This document shows, in pieces, positions 27,201-38,949 of a stretch of DNA of 64,000 nucleotides; the first letter of the stretch is position 1; each line of letters starts with the position of its first letter. The notes under the pieces are model-generated. The model searched no databases, was not told the DNA's origin, and was given only the letters and a program-made list of their open reading frames with translations. The translations under genes were made by a program, and so were the position numbers. Source of the stretch: Glycine soja (lineage: Eukaryota; Streptophyta; Magnoliopsida; Fabales; Fabaceae); NCBI RefSeq assembly GCF_004193775.1, contig NC_041021.1, forward strand, positions 16,046,543 through 16,110,542, given 5' to 3'.

Positions 27201-29040
27201 TGGAAACACCCGAGAAATTAAAATTGTCATTACTTTTCACTCAGATGTCTGATTCAGGCACATCAGATATCGAGACGCTTGGAATTGAACAACGGAAGCT
27301 CTCGAGAAATTCAAATGGTCATAACTTTTCACACGGAGGTCCTATTCAAGCACATTACATATGGAGACGCTCGAAATTGAACAACGGAAGATATCAAGAA
27401 ATTCAATGGTCATAACTTTTCACACGGAGGTCCGATTCAGGCGCAGCAGATTTCGAGACGCTGGAAATTGAACAACAGAAGCTCTCAAGAAATTAAAATG
27501 GTCATAAGTTTACACACGGAGGTCCGATTCAGGCACATCACATGTCAAGACGCTAGAAATTGAACAACGAAAGTTGACGAGAAATTCAAATGGTCATAAC
27601 TTTTCACTAAGATTTGTGATTCAGGTGCATAATATATCGAGACATTGGTTATTGAACAATGGAAACACCCGATAAATTAAAATTGTAATTACTTTTCACT
27701 CGGATGTCCGATTCAGGCACATCAGATATCGAGACGCTCGAAATTGAACAACTGAAGCTCTCGAGAAATTCAAATGGTCATAACTTTTCACACGGAGGTC
27801 CGATTCAGGCACATCACATGTCGAGATGCTCGAAATTGAACAATGAAAGTTGGCGAGAAATTCAAATGGTCATAACTTTTCACTAAGATTTGTGATTCAG
27901 GTGCATAATATATCGAGACATTTGTTATTGAACAATGGAAACTCCCGAGAAATTAAAATTGTCATTACTTTTCACCCGGATGTCCGATTCAGGCACATCA
28001 GATATCGAAACACTTGAAATTGAACAACGGAAGCTCTCGAGAAATTGAAATGGTCATAACTTTTCACACGGAGGTCCGATTCAGGCACATCACATATGGA
28101 GACGCTCGAAATTGGACAACGGAAGACATCGAGAAATTCAAATGGTCATAACTTTTCACACGGAGGTCCGATTCAGGCACATCACATATGGAGACGCTCG
28201 AAATTGAACAACGAAAGATATCGAGAAATTCAAATGGTCATAACTTTTCACACGGAGGTCCGATTCAGGCGCATCATATATCGAGACGCTCGAAATTGAA
28301 CAACGGAAGCTCTTGAGAAATTAAAATGGTCATAACTTGACACACGGAGGTCCGATTCAGGCACATCACATGTCAAGACGCTCGAAATTGAACAACGAAA
28401 GTTGACGAGAAATTCAAATGGTCATAACTTTTCACTAAGATTTGTGATTCAGGTGCATAATATATCGAGACATTGGTTTTTGAACAATGGAAACACCCGA
28501 TAAATTAAAATTGTAATTACTTTTCACTCGGATGTCCGATTCAGGCACATCAGATATCGAGACGCTCGAAATTGAACAATGAAATCTCTCGAGAAATTAA
28601 AATGGTCGTAACTTTTCACTCGGATTTCCGATTCAGGTGCATAATATATCGAGACATTTGTTATTGAACAATGGAAACTCCCGAGAAATTAAAATTGTCA
28701 TTACTTTTCACCCGGATGTCCGATTCAGGCACATCAGATATCGAAACACTTGAAATTGAACAACAGAAGCTCTCGAGAAATTGAAATGGTCATAACTTTT
28801 CACACGGAGGTCCGATTCAGGCACATCACATATGGAGACGCTCGAAATTGAACAACGGAAGACATCGAGAAATTCAAATGGTCATAACTTTTCACACGGG
28901 GGTCCGATTCAGGCACATCACAAATGGAGACGCTCGAAATTGAACAACGGAAGATATCGAGAAATTCAAATGGTCATAACTTTTCACACGGAGATCCGAT
29001 TCAGGGGCATCATTTATCGAGACGCTCGAAATTGAACAAT
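24250..29040 (+). repeat. About 17-monomer higher-order repeat with expansions
   Basis: A monomer pair with ATGGAGACGCTCGAAATTGG (AAAGTGG in one copy) followed by ACAACGGAAGACATCGAG marks each unit at 24510, 26073 and 28096, with a derived copy at 28832. Offsets are 1563 bp (17 monomers minus 1 bp), 2023 bp (22 monomers minus 1 bp) and 736 bp (8 monomers). The longer second unit contains a five-monomer (460-bp) duplication: the block beginning ATGGAAACACCCGAGAAATT occurs at 26740 and 27200, and once, at 25177, in the first unit. Near-identical stretches inside imply recent homogenisation. Confidence 0.85.
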
Positions 29041-32000
29041 GGAAGCTCTTGAGAAATTAAAATGGTCATAACTTGACACACGGAGGTCCGATTCAGGCAC
29101 ATCAGATATCGAGACGCTCGAAATTGAACAACGGAAGATATCGAGAATTTCAAATGGTCATAATTTTTCACACGGATGTCCGATTCAGGCACATCACATG
29201 TCGAGATGCTCGAAATTGAACAACGGAAGTTGACAAGAAATTCAAATGGTCATAACTTTTCACTTGGATGTCCGATTCAGGCGCATCATTTATCGAGACG
29301 CTCGAAATTGAACAATGAAATCTCTCGAGAAATTAAAATGGTCATAACTTTTCACTCGGATGTCCGATTCAGGCACATCAGATATCGAGACGCTCGAAAT
29401 TGAAAAACGGAAGCTCTCGAGAAATTCAAATGGTCATAACTTTTCACACGGAGGTCCGATTCAGGCACATCACATGTCGAGATGCTCGAAATTGAACAAC
29501 GGAAGCTGACGAGAAATTCAAATGGTCATAACTTTTTACTTGGATGTCCGATTCAGGCGCATCATTTATTGAGACGCTCGAAATTGAACAATGAAATCTC
29601 TCGAGAAATTAAAATGGTCATTACTTTTCACTCGGATATCCGATTCAGCCACATCAGATATTGAGACGCCCGGAGTTGAACAACGGAAGCTCTCGAGAAA
29701 TTTAAATGGTCATAACTTTTCACACGGAGGTCCTATTCAAGCACATCACATATGGAGACGCTCGAAATTGAACAATGGAACATATCATGAAATTCAAATG
29801 GTCATAACTTTTCACACGGAGGTCCGATTTAGGCGCATCATATATCGAGACGCTCGAAATTGAACAACAGAAGCTCTCGAGAAATTAAAATGGTCATAAG
29901 TTTACACACGGAGGTCCGATTCAGGCACATCACATGTCGAGATGCTCGAAATTGAATAACGGAAGCTGACGAGAAATTCAAATGGTCATAACTTTTCACT
30001 TGGATGTCCGATTCAGGCGCATTATTTATCGAGACGCTCGAAATTGAACAACGAAATCTCTCGACAAATTCAAATGGTCATAACTTTTCACTCGGATTTC
30101 CGATTCAGGTGCATAATATATCGAGACATTGGTTATTGATCAATGGAAACTCCCCTGAAATTAAAATGGTCATAAAAATTCACTAAGATATCTGATTTAG
30201 GTGCATAATATATCGAGACATTGGTTATTGAACAATGGAAACTCCCGAGAAATTAAAATGGTCATAACTTTTCACACGGAGGTCCGATTCAGGCGCATCT
30301 TATATCGAGACGCTCGAAATTGAACAACGGAAGCTCTTGAGAAATTAAAATGGTCATAACTTGACACACGGAGGTCCGATTCAGGCACATCACATGTCAA
30401 GACGCTCGAAATTGAACAACGGAAGTTGACGAGAAATTCAAATGGTCATAACTTTTCTCTAAGATTTGTGATTCAGGTGCATAATATATCGAGACATTGG
30501 TTATTGAACAATGGAAACTCCCGAGAAATTTAAATTGTCATTACTTTTCACTCGGATGTCCGATTCCGGCACATCAGATATCGAGACGCTCGAAATTGAA
30601 CAACGGAAGCTCTCGAGAAATTCAAATGGTCATAACTTTTCACACGGAGGTCCGATTCAGGCACATCACATATGGAGACGCTCGAAATTGAACAACGGAA
30701 GATATCGAGAAATTCAAATGGTCATAACTTTTCACACGGAGGTCCGATTCAGGCGCATCATATATTGAGTTGCTCGAAATTGAACAACGGAAGCTCTCAA
30801 GAAATTAAAATGGCCATAAGTTTACATACGGAGGTCCGATTCAGGCACATCACATGTCGAAATGCTCGAAATTGAACAACGAAATCTCTCGAGAAATTCA
30901 AATGGTCATAACTTTTCACACGGAGGTCCGATTCAGGCACATCACATGTCGAGACATTGTTTATTGAACAATGGAAACTCCCCATAAATTTAAATGGTCA
31001 TAACTTTTCACTAAGATTTCTGATTCAGGTGCATAACATATCGAGACATTGGTTATTGAACAATGGAAACTCCCGAGAAATTAAAATTGTCATTACTTTT
31101 CACCCGGATGTCCGATTCAGGCACATCAGATATCGAAACGCTTGAAATTGAACAACGGAAGCTCTCGAGAAATTCAAATGGTTATAACTTTTCACACGGA
31201 GGTCCGATTCAGGCACATCACATGTCGAGATACTCGAAATTGAACAACGGAAGCTGACGAGAAATTCAAATGGTAATAACTTTTCACTTGGATGTCCGAT
31301 TCAGGCGCATCATTTATCGAGACGCTCGAAATTAAACAACGAAACCTCTCGAGAAATTAAAATTGTCATAACTTTTCACTCGGATTTCCGATACAGGTGC
31401 ATAATATATCGAGACATTGGTTATTGAACAATGGAAACTCCGCATAAATTAAAATGGTCATAACTTTTCACTAAGATTTCCGATTCAAGTGCATAATATA
31501 TCGAGACATTGGTTATTGAACACTGGAAACTCCTGAGAAATTAAAATTGTCATTACTTTTCACCCGGATGTCCGATTCACGCACATCAGATATCGAGACG
31601 CTCGATATTGAACATCGGAAGATATCTAGAAATTCAAATGGTCATAACTTTTCACACGGAGGTCCGATTCCGGCGCATCATATATCGAGACGCTCGAAAT
31701 TGAACAACAGAAGCTCTCAAGAAATTAAAATGGTCATAACTTTAAACACGGAGGTCCGATTTAGGCACATCACATGTCGAGATGCTCGAAATTGAACAAT
31801 GGAAGCTGACGAGAAATTCAAATGGTCATAACTTTTCACTTGGATGTCCGATTCAGGCGCATCATTTATCGAGACGCTCGAAATTGAACAACGAAATCTC
31901 TCGAGAAATTCAAATGGTCATAACTTTTAACTCGGATTTCCGATTTAGGCACATCAGAGATCGAGACGCTCGGAATTGAACAACGGAAGCTCCCGAGAAA

Positions 32001-32734
32001 TTCAAATGGTCATAACTTTTCACTATGATTTCTGATTCAGGTGCATAATATATCGAGACGCTCGAAATTGAACAACGAAATCTCTCGAGAAATTAAAATG
32101 GTCATAACTTTTCACACAGAGGTCCGATTCAAGCGCATCATATATCGAGACACACAAAATTGAACAACGGAAGCTCTCTCGAGAAATTAAAATGGTCATA
32201 ACTTTTCATACGGATGTCCGATTCAGGTTCATAATATATCGAGACGTTGGTTATTGAACAACTAATGCTCTCTAGAAATTCAAATGATCATAAATTTTCA
32301 CTCGGATGTCCGATTCAAGCACATAATATATCGAAACACTCGAAATTGAACAACGGAAGCTCTCGAGAAATTGAAATGGTCATAACTTTTCACTCGGATG
32401 TCCGATTCAGGCGCATAATATATCGAGACGCTCGAAATTGAACAACGGAAGTTCTCGAGAAATTTAAATGATCATAAATTTTCACTCTGATGTGCAATTT
32501 AGGCGCATCATATATCAAGACGCTCGAAATTGAACAATGGAAGCTCTCGAGAAATTTAAATTGTCATAACTTTTCACTCGGATGTCCGATTCAGGCGCAT
32601 AATATATCGAGACGCTCGAAATTGAACAACGGAAGTTCTCGAGAAACTTAAATGATCATAAATTTTCACTCGGATGTGCAATTCAGGCGCATCATATATC
32701 AAGACGCTCGAAATTGAACAATGGAAGCTCTCGA
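29041..32734 (+). repeat. Satellite between two HOR blocks
   Basis: Ordinary + strand monomers of the same subtypes as 10-15 kb, including GACATTGGTTATTG monomers. A dimer duplication sits at its 3' end: GGAAGTTCTCGAGAAA, then TTAAATGATCATAAATTTTC and GATGTGCAATT(T/C)AGG, occurs at 32448 and 32632, an offset of 184 bp. No insertion or gene is seen. Confidence 0.85.
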
Positions 32735-35700
32735 GAAATTTAAATTGTCATAACTTTTCACTCGGATGTCCGATTCAGGCACATTAGATATCGAGACGCT
32801 CGAAATTAAACAACGGAAGCTCTCGAGAAATTCAAATGGTCATAGGTAATCACACGGAGGTCCGATTCAGGAACATAACATATCGAGACGCACGAAATTG
32901 AACAACATAAGCTCTTGAGAAATTGAAATTGTCACAACTTTTCACTCGGATGTCCGATTCAGGCACATCAGATATCGAGACGCTCAAAATTAAACAACGG
33001 AAGCTCTCGAGAAATTCAAATGGTCATAACTTTTCACACAGAGGTCCGATTCAGGCACATCGCATATGGAGATGCCCGAAATTGAACCACTTAAGATCTC
33101 GAGAAATTAAAATTGTCATAACTTTTCACTCGGATGTCCGATTCAGGCACATCAGATATCGAGACGCTCGAAATTGAACCACAGAAGATCTCGATAAATT
33201 CAAATGGTCATAACGTTTCTCACGGATTTCCGATTGAGGCACATCACATATGGAGACACTCAAAATTGAACAACGGAAAATCTCGAGAAATTCAAATGGT
33301 CATAACTTTTCACACGGAGGTCCGATTCAGGCACATCACATATTGAGACGCTCGAAATTGAACAACGGAAGCTTTCGAGAAATTCAAATGGTCATAGGTA
33401 ATGACACGGAAGTCCGATTCAAGAACATAACATATTGAGACGCTCGAAATTGAACAACGGAAGCTCTCGAGAAATTTAAATTGTCATAACTTTTCACTCG
33501 GATGTCCGATTCAGGCACATTAGATATCGAGACGCTCGAAATTAAACAACGGAAGCTCTCGAGAAATTCAAATGGTCATAGGTAATCACACGGAGGTCCT
33601 ATTCAGGAACATAACATATCGAGACGCACAAAATTGAACAACAGAAGCTCTTGAGAAATTGAAATTGTCACAACTTTTCACTCGGATGTCCGATTCAGGC
33701 ACATCAGATATCGAGACGCTCAAAATTAAACAACGGAAGCTCTCGAGAAATTCAAATGGTCATAACTTTTCACACAGAGGTCCGATTCAGGCACATCGCA
33801 TATGGAGATGCTCGAAATTGAACCACGGAAGATCTCGAGAAATTAAAATTGTCATAACTTTTCACTCGGATGTCCGATTCAGGCACATCAGATATCGAGA
33901 CGCTCGAAATTGAACCACGGAAGATCTCGATAAATTCAAATGGTCATAACGTTTCTCACGGATTTCCGATTCAGGCACATCACATATGGAGACACTCAAA
34001 ATTGAACAACGGAAAATCTCGAGAAATTCAAATGGTCATAACTTTTCACACGGAGGTCCGATTCAGGCACATCACATATTGAGACGCTCGAAATTGAACA
34101 ACGGAAGCTTTCGAGAAATTCAAATGGTCATAGGTAATCACACGGAGGTCCTATTCAGGAACATAACATATCGAGACGCACGAAATTGAACAACAGAAGC
34201 TCTTGAGAAATTGAAATTGTCACAACTTTTCACTCGGATGTCCGATTCAGGCACATCAGATATCGAGACACTCAAAATTAAACAACGGAAGCTCTCGAGA
34301 AATTCAAATGGTCATAACTTTTCACACAGAGGTCCGATTCAGGCACATCGCATATGGAGATGCCCGAAATTGAACCACTTAAGATCTCGAGAAATTAAAA
34401 TTGTCATAACTTTTCACTCGGATGTCCGATTCAGGCACATCAGATATCGAGACGCTCGAAATTGAACCACAGAAGATCTCGAGAAATTCAAATGGTCATA
34501 GGTAATGACACGGAAGTCCGATTCAAGAACATAACATATTGAGACGCTCGAAATTGAACAACGGAAGCTCTCGAGAAATTTAAATTGTCATAACTTTTCA
34601 CTCGGATGTCCGATTCAGGCACATTAGATATCGAGACGCTCGAAATTAAACAACGGAAGCTCTCGAGAAATTCAAATGGTCATAGGTAATCACACGGAGG
34701 TCCTATTCAGGAACATAACATATCGAGACGCACGAAATTGAACAACAGAAGCTCTTGAGAAATTGAAATTGTCACAACTTTTCACTCGGATGTCCGATTC
34801 AGGCACATCAGATATCGAGACACTCAAAATTAAACAACGGAAGCTCTCGAGAAATTCAAATGGTCATAACTTTTCACACAGAGGTCCGATTCAGGCACAT
34901 CGCATATGGAGATGCCCGAAATTGAACCACTTAAGATCTCGAGAAATTAAAATTGTCATAACTTTTCACTCGGATGTCCGATTCAGGCACATCAGATATC
35001 GAGACGCTCGAAATTGAACCACAGAAGATCTCGATAAATTCAAATGGTCATAACGTTTCTCACGGATTTTCGATTGAGGCACATCACATATGGAGACACT
35101 CAAAATTGAACAACGGAAAATCTCGAGAAATTAAAATGGTCATAACTGTTCACACGGAGGTCCGATTCAGGCACATCACATATTGAGACGCTCGAAATTG
35201 AACAACGGAAGCTTTCGAGAAATTCAAATGGTCATAGGTAATGACACGGAAGTCCGATTCAAGAACATAACATATTGAGACGCTCGAAATTGAACAACGG
35301 AAGCTCTCGAGAAATTTAAATTGTCATAACTTTTCACTCGGATGTCCGATTCAGGCACATTAGATATCGAGACGCTCGAAATTAAACAACGGAAGCTCTC
35401 GAGAAATTCAAATGGTCATAGGTAATCACACGGAGGTCCTATTCAGGAACATAACATATCGAGACGCACAAAATTGAACAACAGAAGCTCTTGAGAAATT
35501 GAAATTGTCACAACTTTTCACTCGGATGTCCGATTCAGGCACATCAGATATCGAGACGCTCAAAATTAAACAACGGAAGCTCTCGAGAAATTCAAATGGT
35601 CATAACTTTTCACACAGAGGTCCGATTCAGGCACATCGCATATGGAGATGCTCGAAATTGAACCACGGAAGATCTCGAGAAATTAAAATTGTCATAACTT

Positions 35701-36150
35701 TTCACTCGGATGTCCGATTCAGGCACATCAGATATCGAGACGCTCGAAATTGAACCACGGAAGATCTCGATAAATTCAAATGGTCATAACGTTTCTCACG
35801 GATTTCCGATTCAGGCACATCACATATGGAGACACTCAAAATTGAACAACAGAAAATCTCGAGAAATTCAAATGGTCATAACTTTTCACACGGAGGTCCG
35901 ATTCAGGCACATCACATATTGAGACGCTCGAAATTGAACAACGGAAGCTTTCGAGAAATTCAAATGGTCATAGGTAATGACACGGAAGTCCGATTCAAGA
36001 ACATAACATATTGAGACGCTCGAAATTGAATAACGGAAGCTCTCGAGAAATTTAAATTGTCATAACTTTTCACTCGGATGTCCGATTCAGGCACATTAGA
36101 TATCGAGACGCTCGAAATTAAACAACGGAAGCTCTCGAGAAATTCAAATG
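32735..36150 (+). repeat. 736-bp (8-mer) higher-order repeat, five units
   Basis: Units phased on GAGAAATTGAAATTGTCACA start at about 32923, 33659, 34211, 34763 and 35499. Spacings are 736, 552, 552 and 736 bp, that is 8, 6, 6 and 8 monomers. The two 6-mer units lost different pairs of monomers: the second fuses at the GGTCATAGGTAAT sequence near 34130, and the third fuses near 34480-34500 after GATCTCGAGAAATTC. Flanking half-units extend the homology from about 32735 to 36150. Full units look nearly identical by eye, so amplification is recent. Confidence 0.9.
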
Positions 36151-38026
36151 GTCATAACTTTTCATACGGAAGTCCGATTCAGCTGCATAGTATATCGAGA
36201 CGTTGGTTATTGAACAACGGATGCTCTCGAGAAATTGAAATGGTCATAACTTTTCACTCGGATGTCCGATTCAGGCGCATAATATATCGAGATGCTCGAA
36301 ATTGAACTACGGAAATTTCGAGAAATTCAAATGGTCATAAGTTATCACACGGAGGTCCGATTCAGGAATATCACATATCGAGACGCTCGAAATTGAACAA
36401 CGGAAGCTCTCGAGAAATTGAAATGGTCATAACTTTTCACACGGACGTCCGATTCAGGCACATAATATATCGAGACGCTCGAAATTGAACAAACGAAGAT
36501 ATCGAGAAATTCAAATGGTCTTAACTTTTCACTCGGATGTCCGATTCAGGCGCATCATATATTGAGACAATCGAAATTGAACTACAGAAGCTCTCGAGAA
36601 ATTTAAATGATCATAAATTTTCACTCGGATGTCCAATTTAGGCACATCATATATCGAGATGCTCAAAATTGAGCAATGGAAGCTCTCGAGAAATTAAAAT
36701 GGTCATAATGTTTGACTCGGGTGTCCGATTCAGGCACATCAGATATCGAGACACTCGAAATTGAACAACGGAAGCTCTCGAGAAATTTAAATGATCCTAA
36801 ATTTTCACTCGGATGTCCGATTCAGGCGCATCATATATCGAGACGTTCAAAATTGAACAACAAAATCTCTCGAGAAATTGAAATGGTCATAACTTTTCAC
36901 ACGGAGGTCCGATTCAGGCACATCACATATGGAGACGCCCGAAATTGAACAACAGAAGATCTCGAAAAATTCAAATGGTCATAACGTTTCACTCGGAGGT
37001 CCGATTCAGGCGCATAATATATCGAGATGCTCGAAATTGAACAACGGAAGCTCTCAAGAAATTCAAATGGTCATAGGTTATGACACGGAGGTCCGATTCA
37101 GGAACATCACATATCGAGACGCTCGAAATTGAACAACGGAAGCTCTCGAGAAATTGAAATTGTCATAACTTTTCACTCGGATGTCCGATTCAGGCAAATC
37201 AGATATCGAGACGCTTAAAATTAAACAACTGAAGCTCTCGAGAAATTCAAATGGTCATAACGTTTCGCACGGAGGTCCGTTTCAGGCACATCACATATGG
37301 AGACGCCGAAATTGAACCACGGAAGACCTCGAGAAATTAAAATGGTCATAACTTTTCACACGGAGGTCCGATTCAAGCGCATCATATATCGAGACGCTCG
37401 AAATTGAACAACTGAAGCTCTTGAGAAATTAAAATTGTCATAACTTTTCACACGGAGGTCCGATTCAAGCACATCACATATGGAGACGCCCGAAATTGAA
37501 CCACGACAGTTCTCGAGAAATTCAAATGGTCATAACTTTTCACACAGAGGTCCGATTCAGGCGCATCATATATCGAGACGCTCGAAATTGAAAAACTAAA
37601 GCTCTCGAGAAATTTAAATTATCATGACTTTTCACTCGGATGTCCGATTCAGGCACATCACATATTGAGACGCTATAAATTGAACAACGGAAGTTTCGAG
37701 AAATTCAAATGGTCATAAGTTATCACACGGAGGTCCAATTCAGGAACATCACTTATCGAGACGCTCGAAATTGAACAACGGTAGCTCTCGAGAAATTGAA
37801 ATGGTCATAACTTTTCACACGGAGGTCCGATTCAGGCGCATAATATATCGAGACGCTTGAAATTGAACAACGGAAGCTCTCGAGAAATTGAAATGGTCAT
37901 AACTTTTTACTCGGATGTCCGATTCAGGCGCATAATATATCGAGACGCTCGAAATTGAACTACGGAAGTTTCGAGAAATTCAAATGGTCATAAGTTATCA
38001 CACGGAGGTCCGATTCAGGAACATCA
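36151..38026 (+). repeat. Satellite up to polarity switch; resembles 16.9-17.8 kb
   Basis: These + strand monomers closely follow the order at about 16.9-17.8 kb. For example AACCACGACAGTTCTCGAG is at 17261 and at 37499 (offset 20,238 bp), each preceded by a CAACTGAAGCTCTTGAG monomer. The array ends in mid-monomer at AGGAACATCA, 38026, where the normal continuation would be CATATCGAGACGC. Confidence 0.8.
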
Positions 38027-38031
38027 TGATG

Positions 38032-38050
38032 CAAGCTCCATTGGAGCTTG
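38032..38050 (-). other. Perfect 9-bp inverted repeat near LTR end
   Basis: CAAGCTCCA (38032-38040) and TGGAGCTTG (38042-38050) are perfect reverse complements around one T. On the minus strand this lies next to the LTR 3' end, so it would be in U5 of the element transcript. A role is not known to me. Confidence 0.7.
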
Positions 38051-38334
38051 TAGGCCTAGGATCTTCTTCATCAATGGATTCCTTTGCTTCTTGGAAGATA
38101 AATGGCAGCGGAATGGAGAAGGAAGAGAGAGAGGAGACGCCACTTCAAGGAGAAGATGAGTCTAGAAGAAGCTCACCACCATAGGAGGCCATGGATAAGA
38201 GCTTGGAGGAAGAAGGAGAAGAATGAAGGAAGAGGGAGAGAAGAGCACGAAATTTTGTGCTCTAAATGAGCTTTGAAATCTGAAGTTTAATATTCAAATG
38301 TTCAAAGTTCAAAAAAATGCACACACATGACATC

Positions 38335-38342
38335 TATTTATA
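38335..38342 (-). promoter_or_regulatory. TATA box of the solo LTR
   Basis: The minus strand reads GGCTATAAATAGATG, a canonical plant TATA box. Its position in the second part of the LTR, with a C/T-rich leader after it, fits a U3/R promoter. Activity inside centromeric chromatin cannot be judged from sequence. Confidence 0.6.
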
Positions 38343-38949
38343 GCCTAAGTGTCACACAAAATTGGAGGGAAATTCAAATTTCACTTGAATTTGTGGAGCC
38401 AAACTTTGGAGCCAAAATTTCACTAATTATGATTAGTGAATTTTAGTTATGGTTCAGCCTACTAATCCAAGATCAATTCCAAGATTCCCCACTAAGTGTG
38501 CTTAGGTGTCATGAGGCATGAAAAGCATGAAGGACATGCACAAAGTGTGACTATATGATGTGGCAATGGGGTGTAGTAAGCAAATGCTCACCTCCCCCTC
38601 TAAAATTTAATTGGATTAGGCTTCTACCAATTCAATTAAATTTATTTCCAACCACACACATCAAATATCCACTTAGTGCATGTGAAATTACAAAACTACC
38701 CCTAATACAAAAACTAGTCTAGGTGCCCTAAAATACAAGGGCTGAAAAATCCTATATTTCTAGGGTACCCTACCTACATTATGGAGCCCTAAATACAAGG
38801 CCCAAAAATAATGAAACCTTAATCTAATATTTACAAAGATAAGTGGGCTCGTACTTAGCCCATGGGCTCGAAACGGCCTTCTCTTGCATCTTTGGCCCTC
38901 TCTACTTGGAGTTTTCTATCCAATGCCCTTGCGGGGTAGGATTGCATCA

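Larger units (their letters stand above)
875..38026 (+). repeat. Centromeric 92-bp satellite array, forward polarity
   Basis: About 400 head-to-tail monomers, all in one orientation. Anchor spacing is 92 bp wherever measured (929, 1021, 1113), with rare indels. Each monomer carries, in order, GGTCATAACTTTTCAC, a variable (A/T)CGGA(G/T)GTCCGATTCAGG block, a variable CAT(C/A)A(C/T)ATAT block, TCGAGACGCTCGA, TTGAACAACGGAAG and CTCTCGAGAAATT. From memory this matches the soybean SB92/CentGm-1 family, which marks functional centromeres bound by the centromeric histone CENH3. Two monomers make 184 bp, close to a nucleosome repeat. Several monomer subtypes are interleaved and arranged in local higher-order repeats listed separately. 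No gene is present. Confidence 0.95.
38027..38949 (-). mobile_element. Solo LTR at satellite polarity switch
   Basis: A 923-bp non-satellite block with an 8-bp terminal inverted repeat: TGATGCAA at 38027-38034 and TTGCATCA at 38942-38949, giving the TG...CA ends of an LTR. A good TATA box reads TATAAATA on the minus strand (38335-38342), followed on that strand by a C/T-rich leader and the hairpin at 38032-38050 just before the end. This makes the element minus-oriented, with the TATA box roughly 610 bp into the LTR. There is no PBS, polypurine tract or coding domain. The flanks (CATCA on the left, GTTAT on the right) are not a target-site duplication, and the satellite on either side runs in opposite directions. 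It resembles LTR sequence common in soybean; I do not assign a family. An open frame at 37984-38184 crosses the junction and is spurious. Confidence 0.8.

Noticed and set aside
875..38026. Dozens of open frames of 60-97 codons with similar peptides (for example around SRNSNGHNFSHGGPIQAHH)
   Set aside because: They are the satellite read in rotating frames. A 92-bp monomer shifts frame by two at each copy, so three monomers (276 bp) cover all frames before a stop recurs, giving 60-97 codon frames. They start and stop wherever point variants allow, show no coding-like substitution pattern by eye and have no known domain.
37984..38184. 66-codon open frame joining satellite to the LTR
   Set aside because: It crosses the satellite-LTR junction, so it cannot be an ancestral gene; the purine-rich part is the reverse complement of the LTR leader.
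38022..38949. CATCA as a target-site duplication of the solo LTR
   Set aside because: CATCA precedes the LTR and is also its last five bases, but taking the second copy as flank would leave the LTR ending in ATTG rather than CA and would break the 8-bp terminal inverted repeat. Microhomology or chance is more likely.
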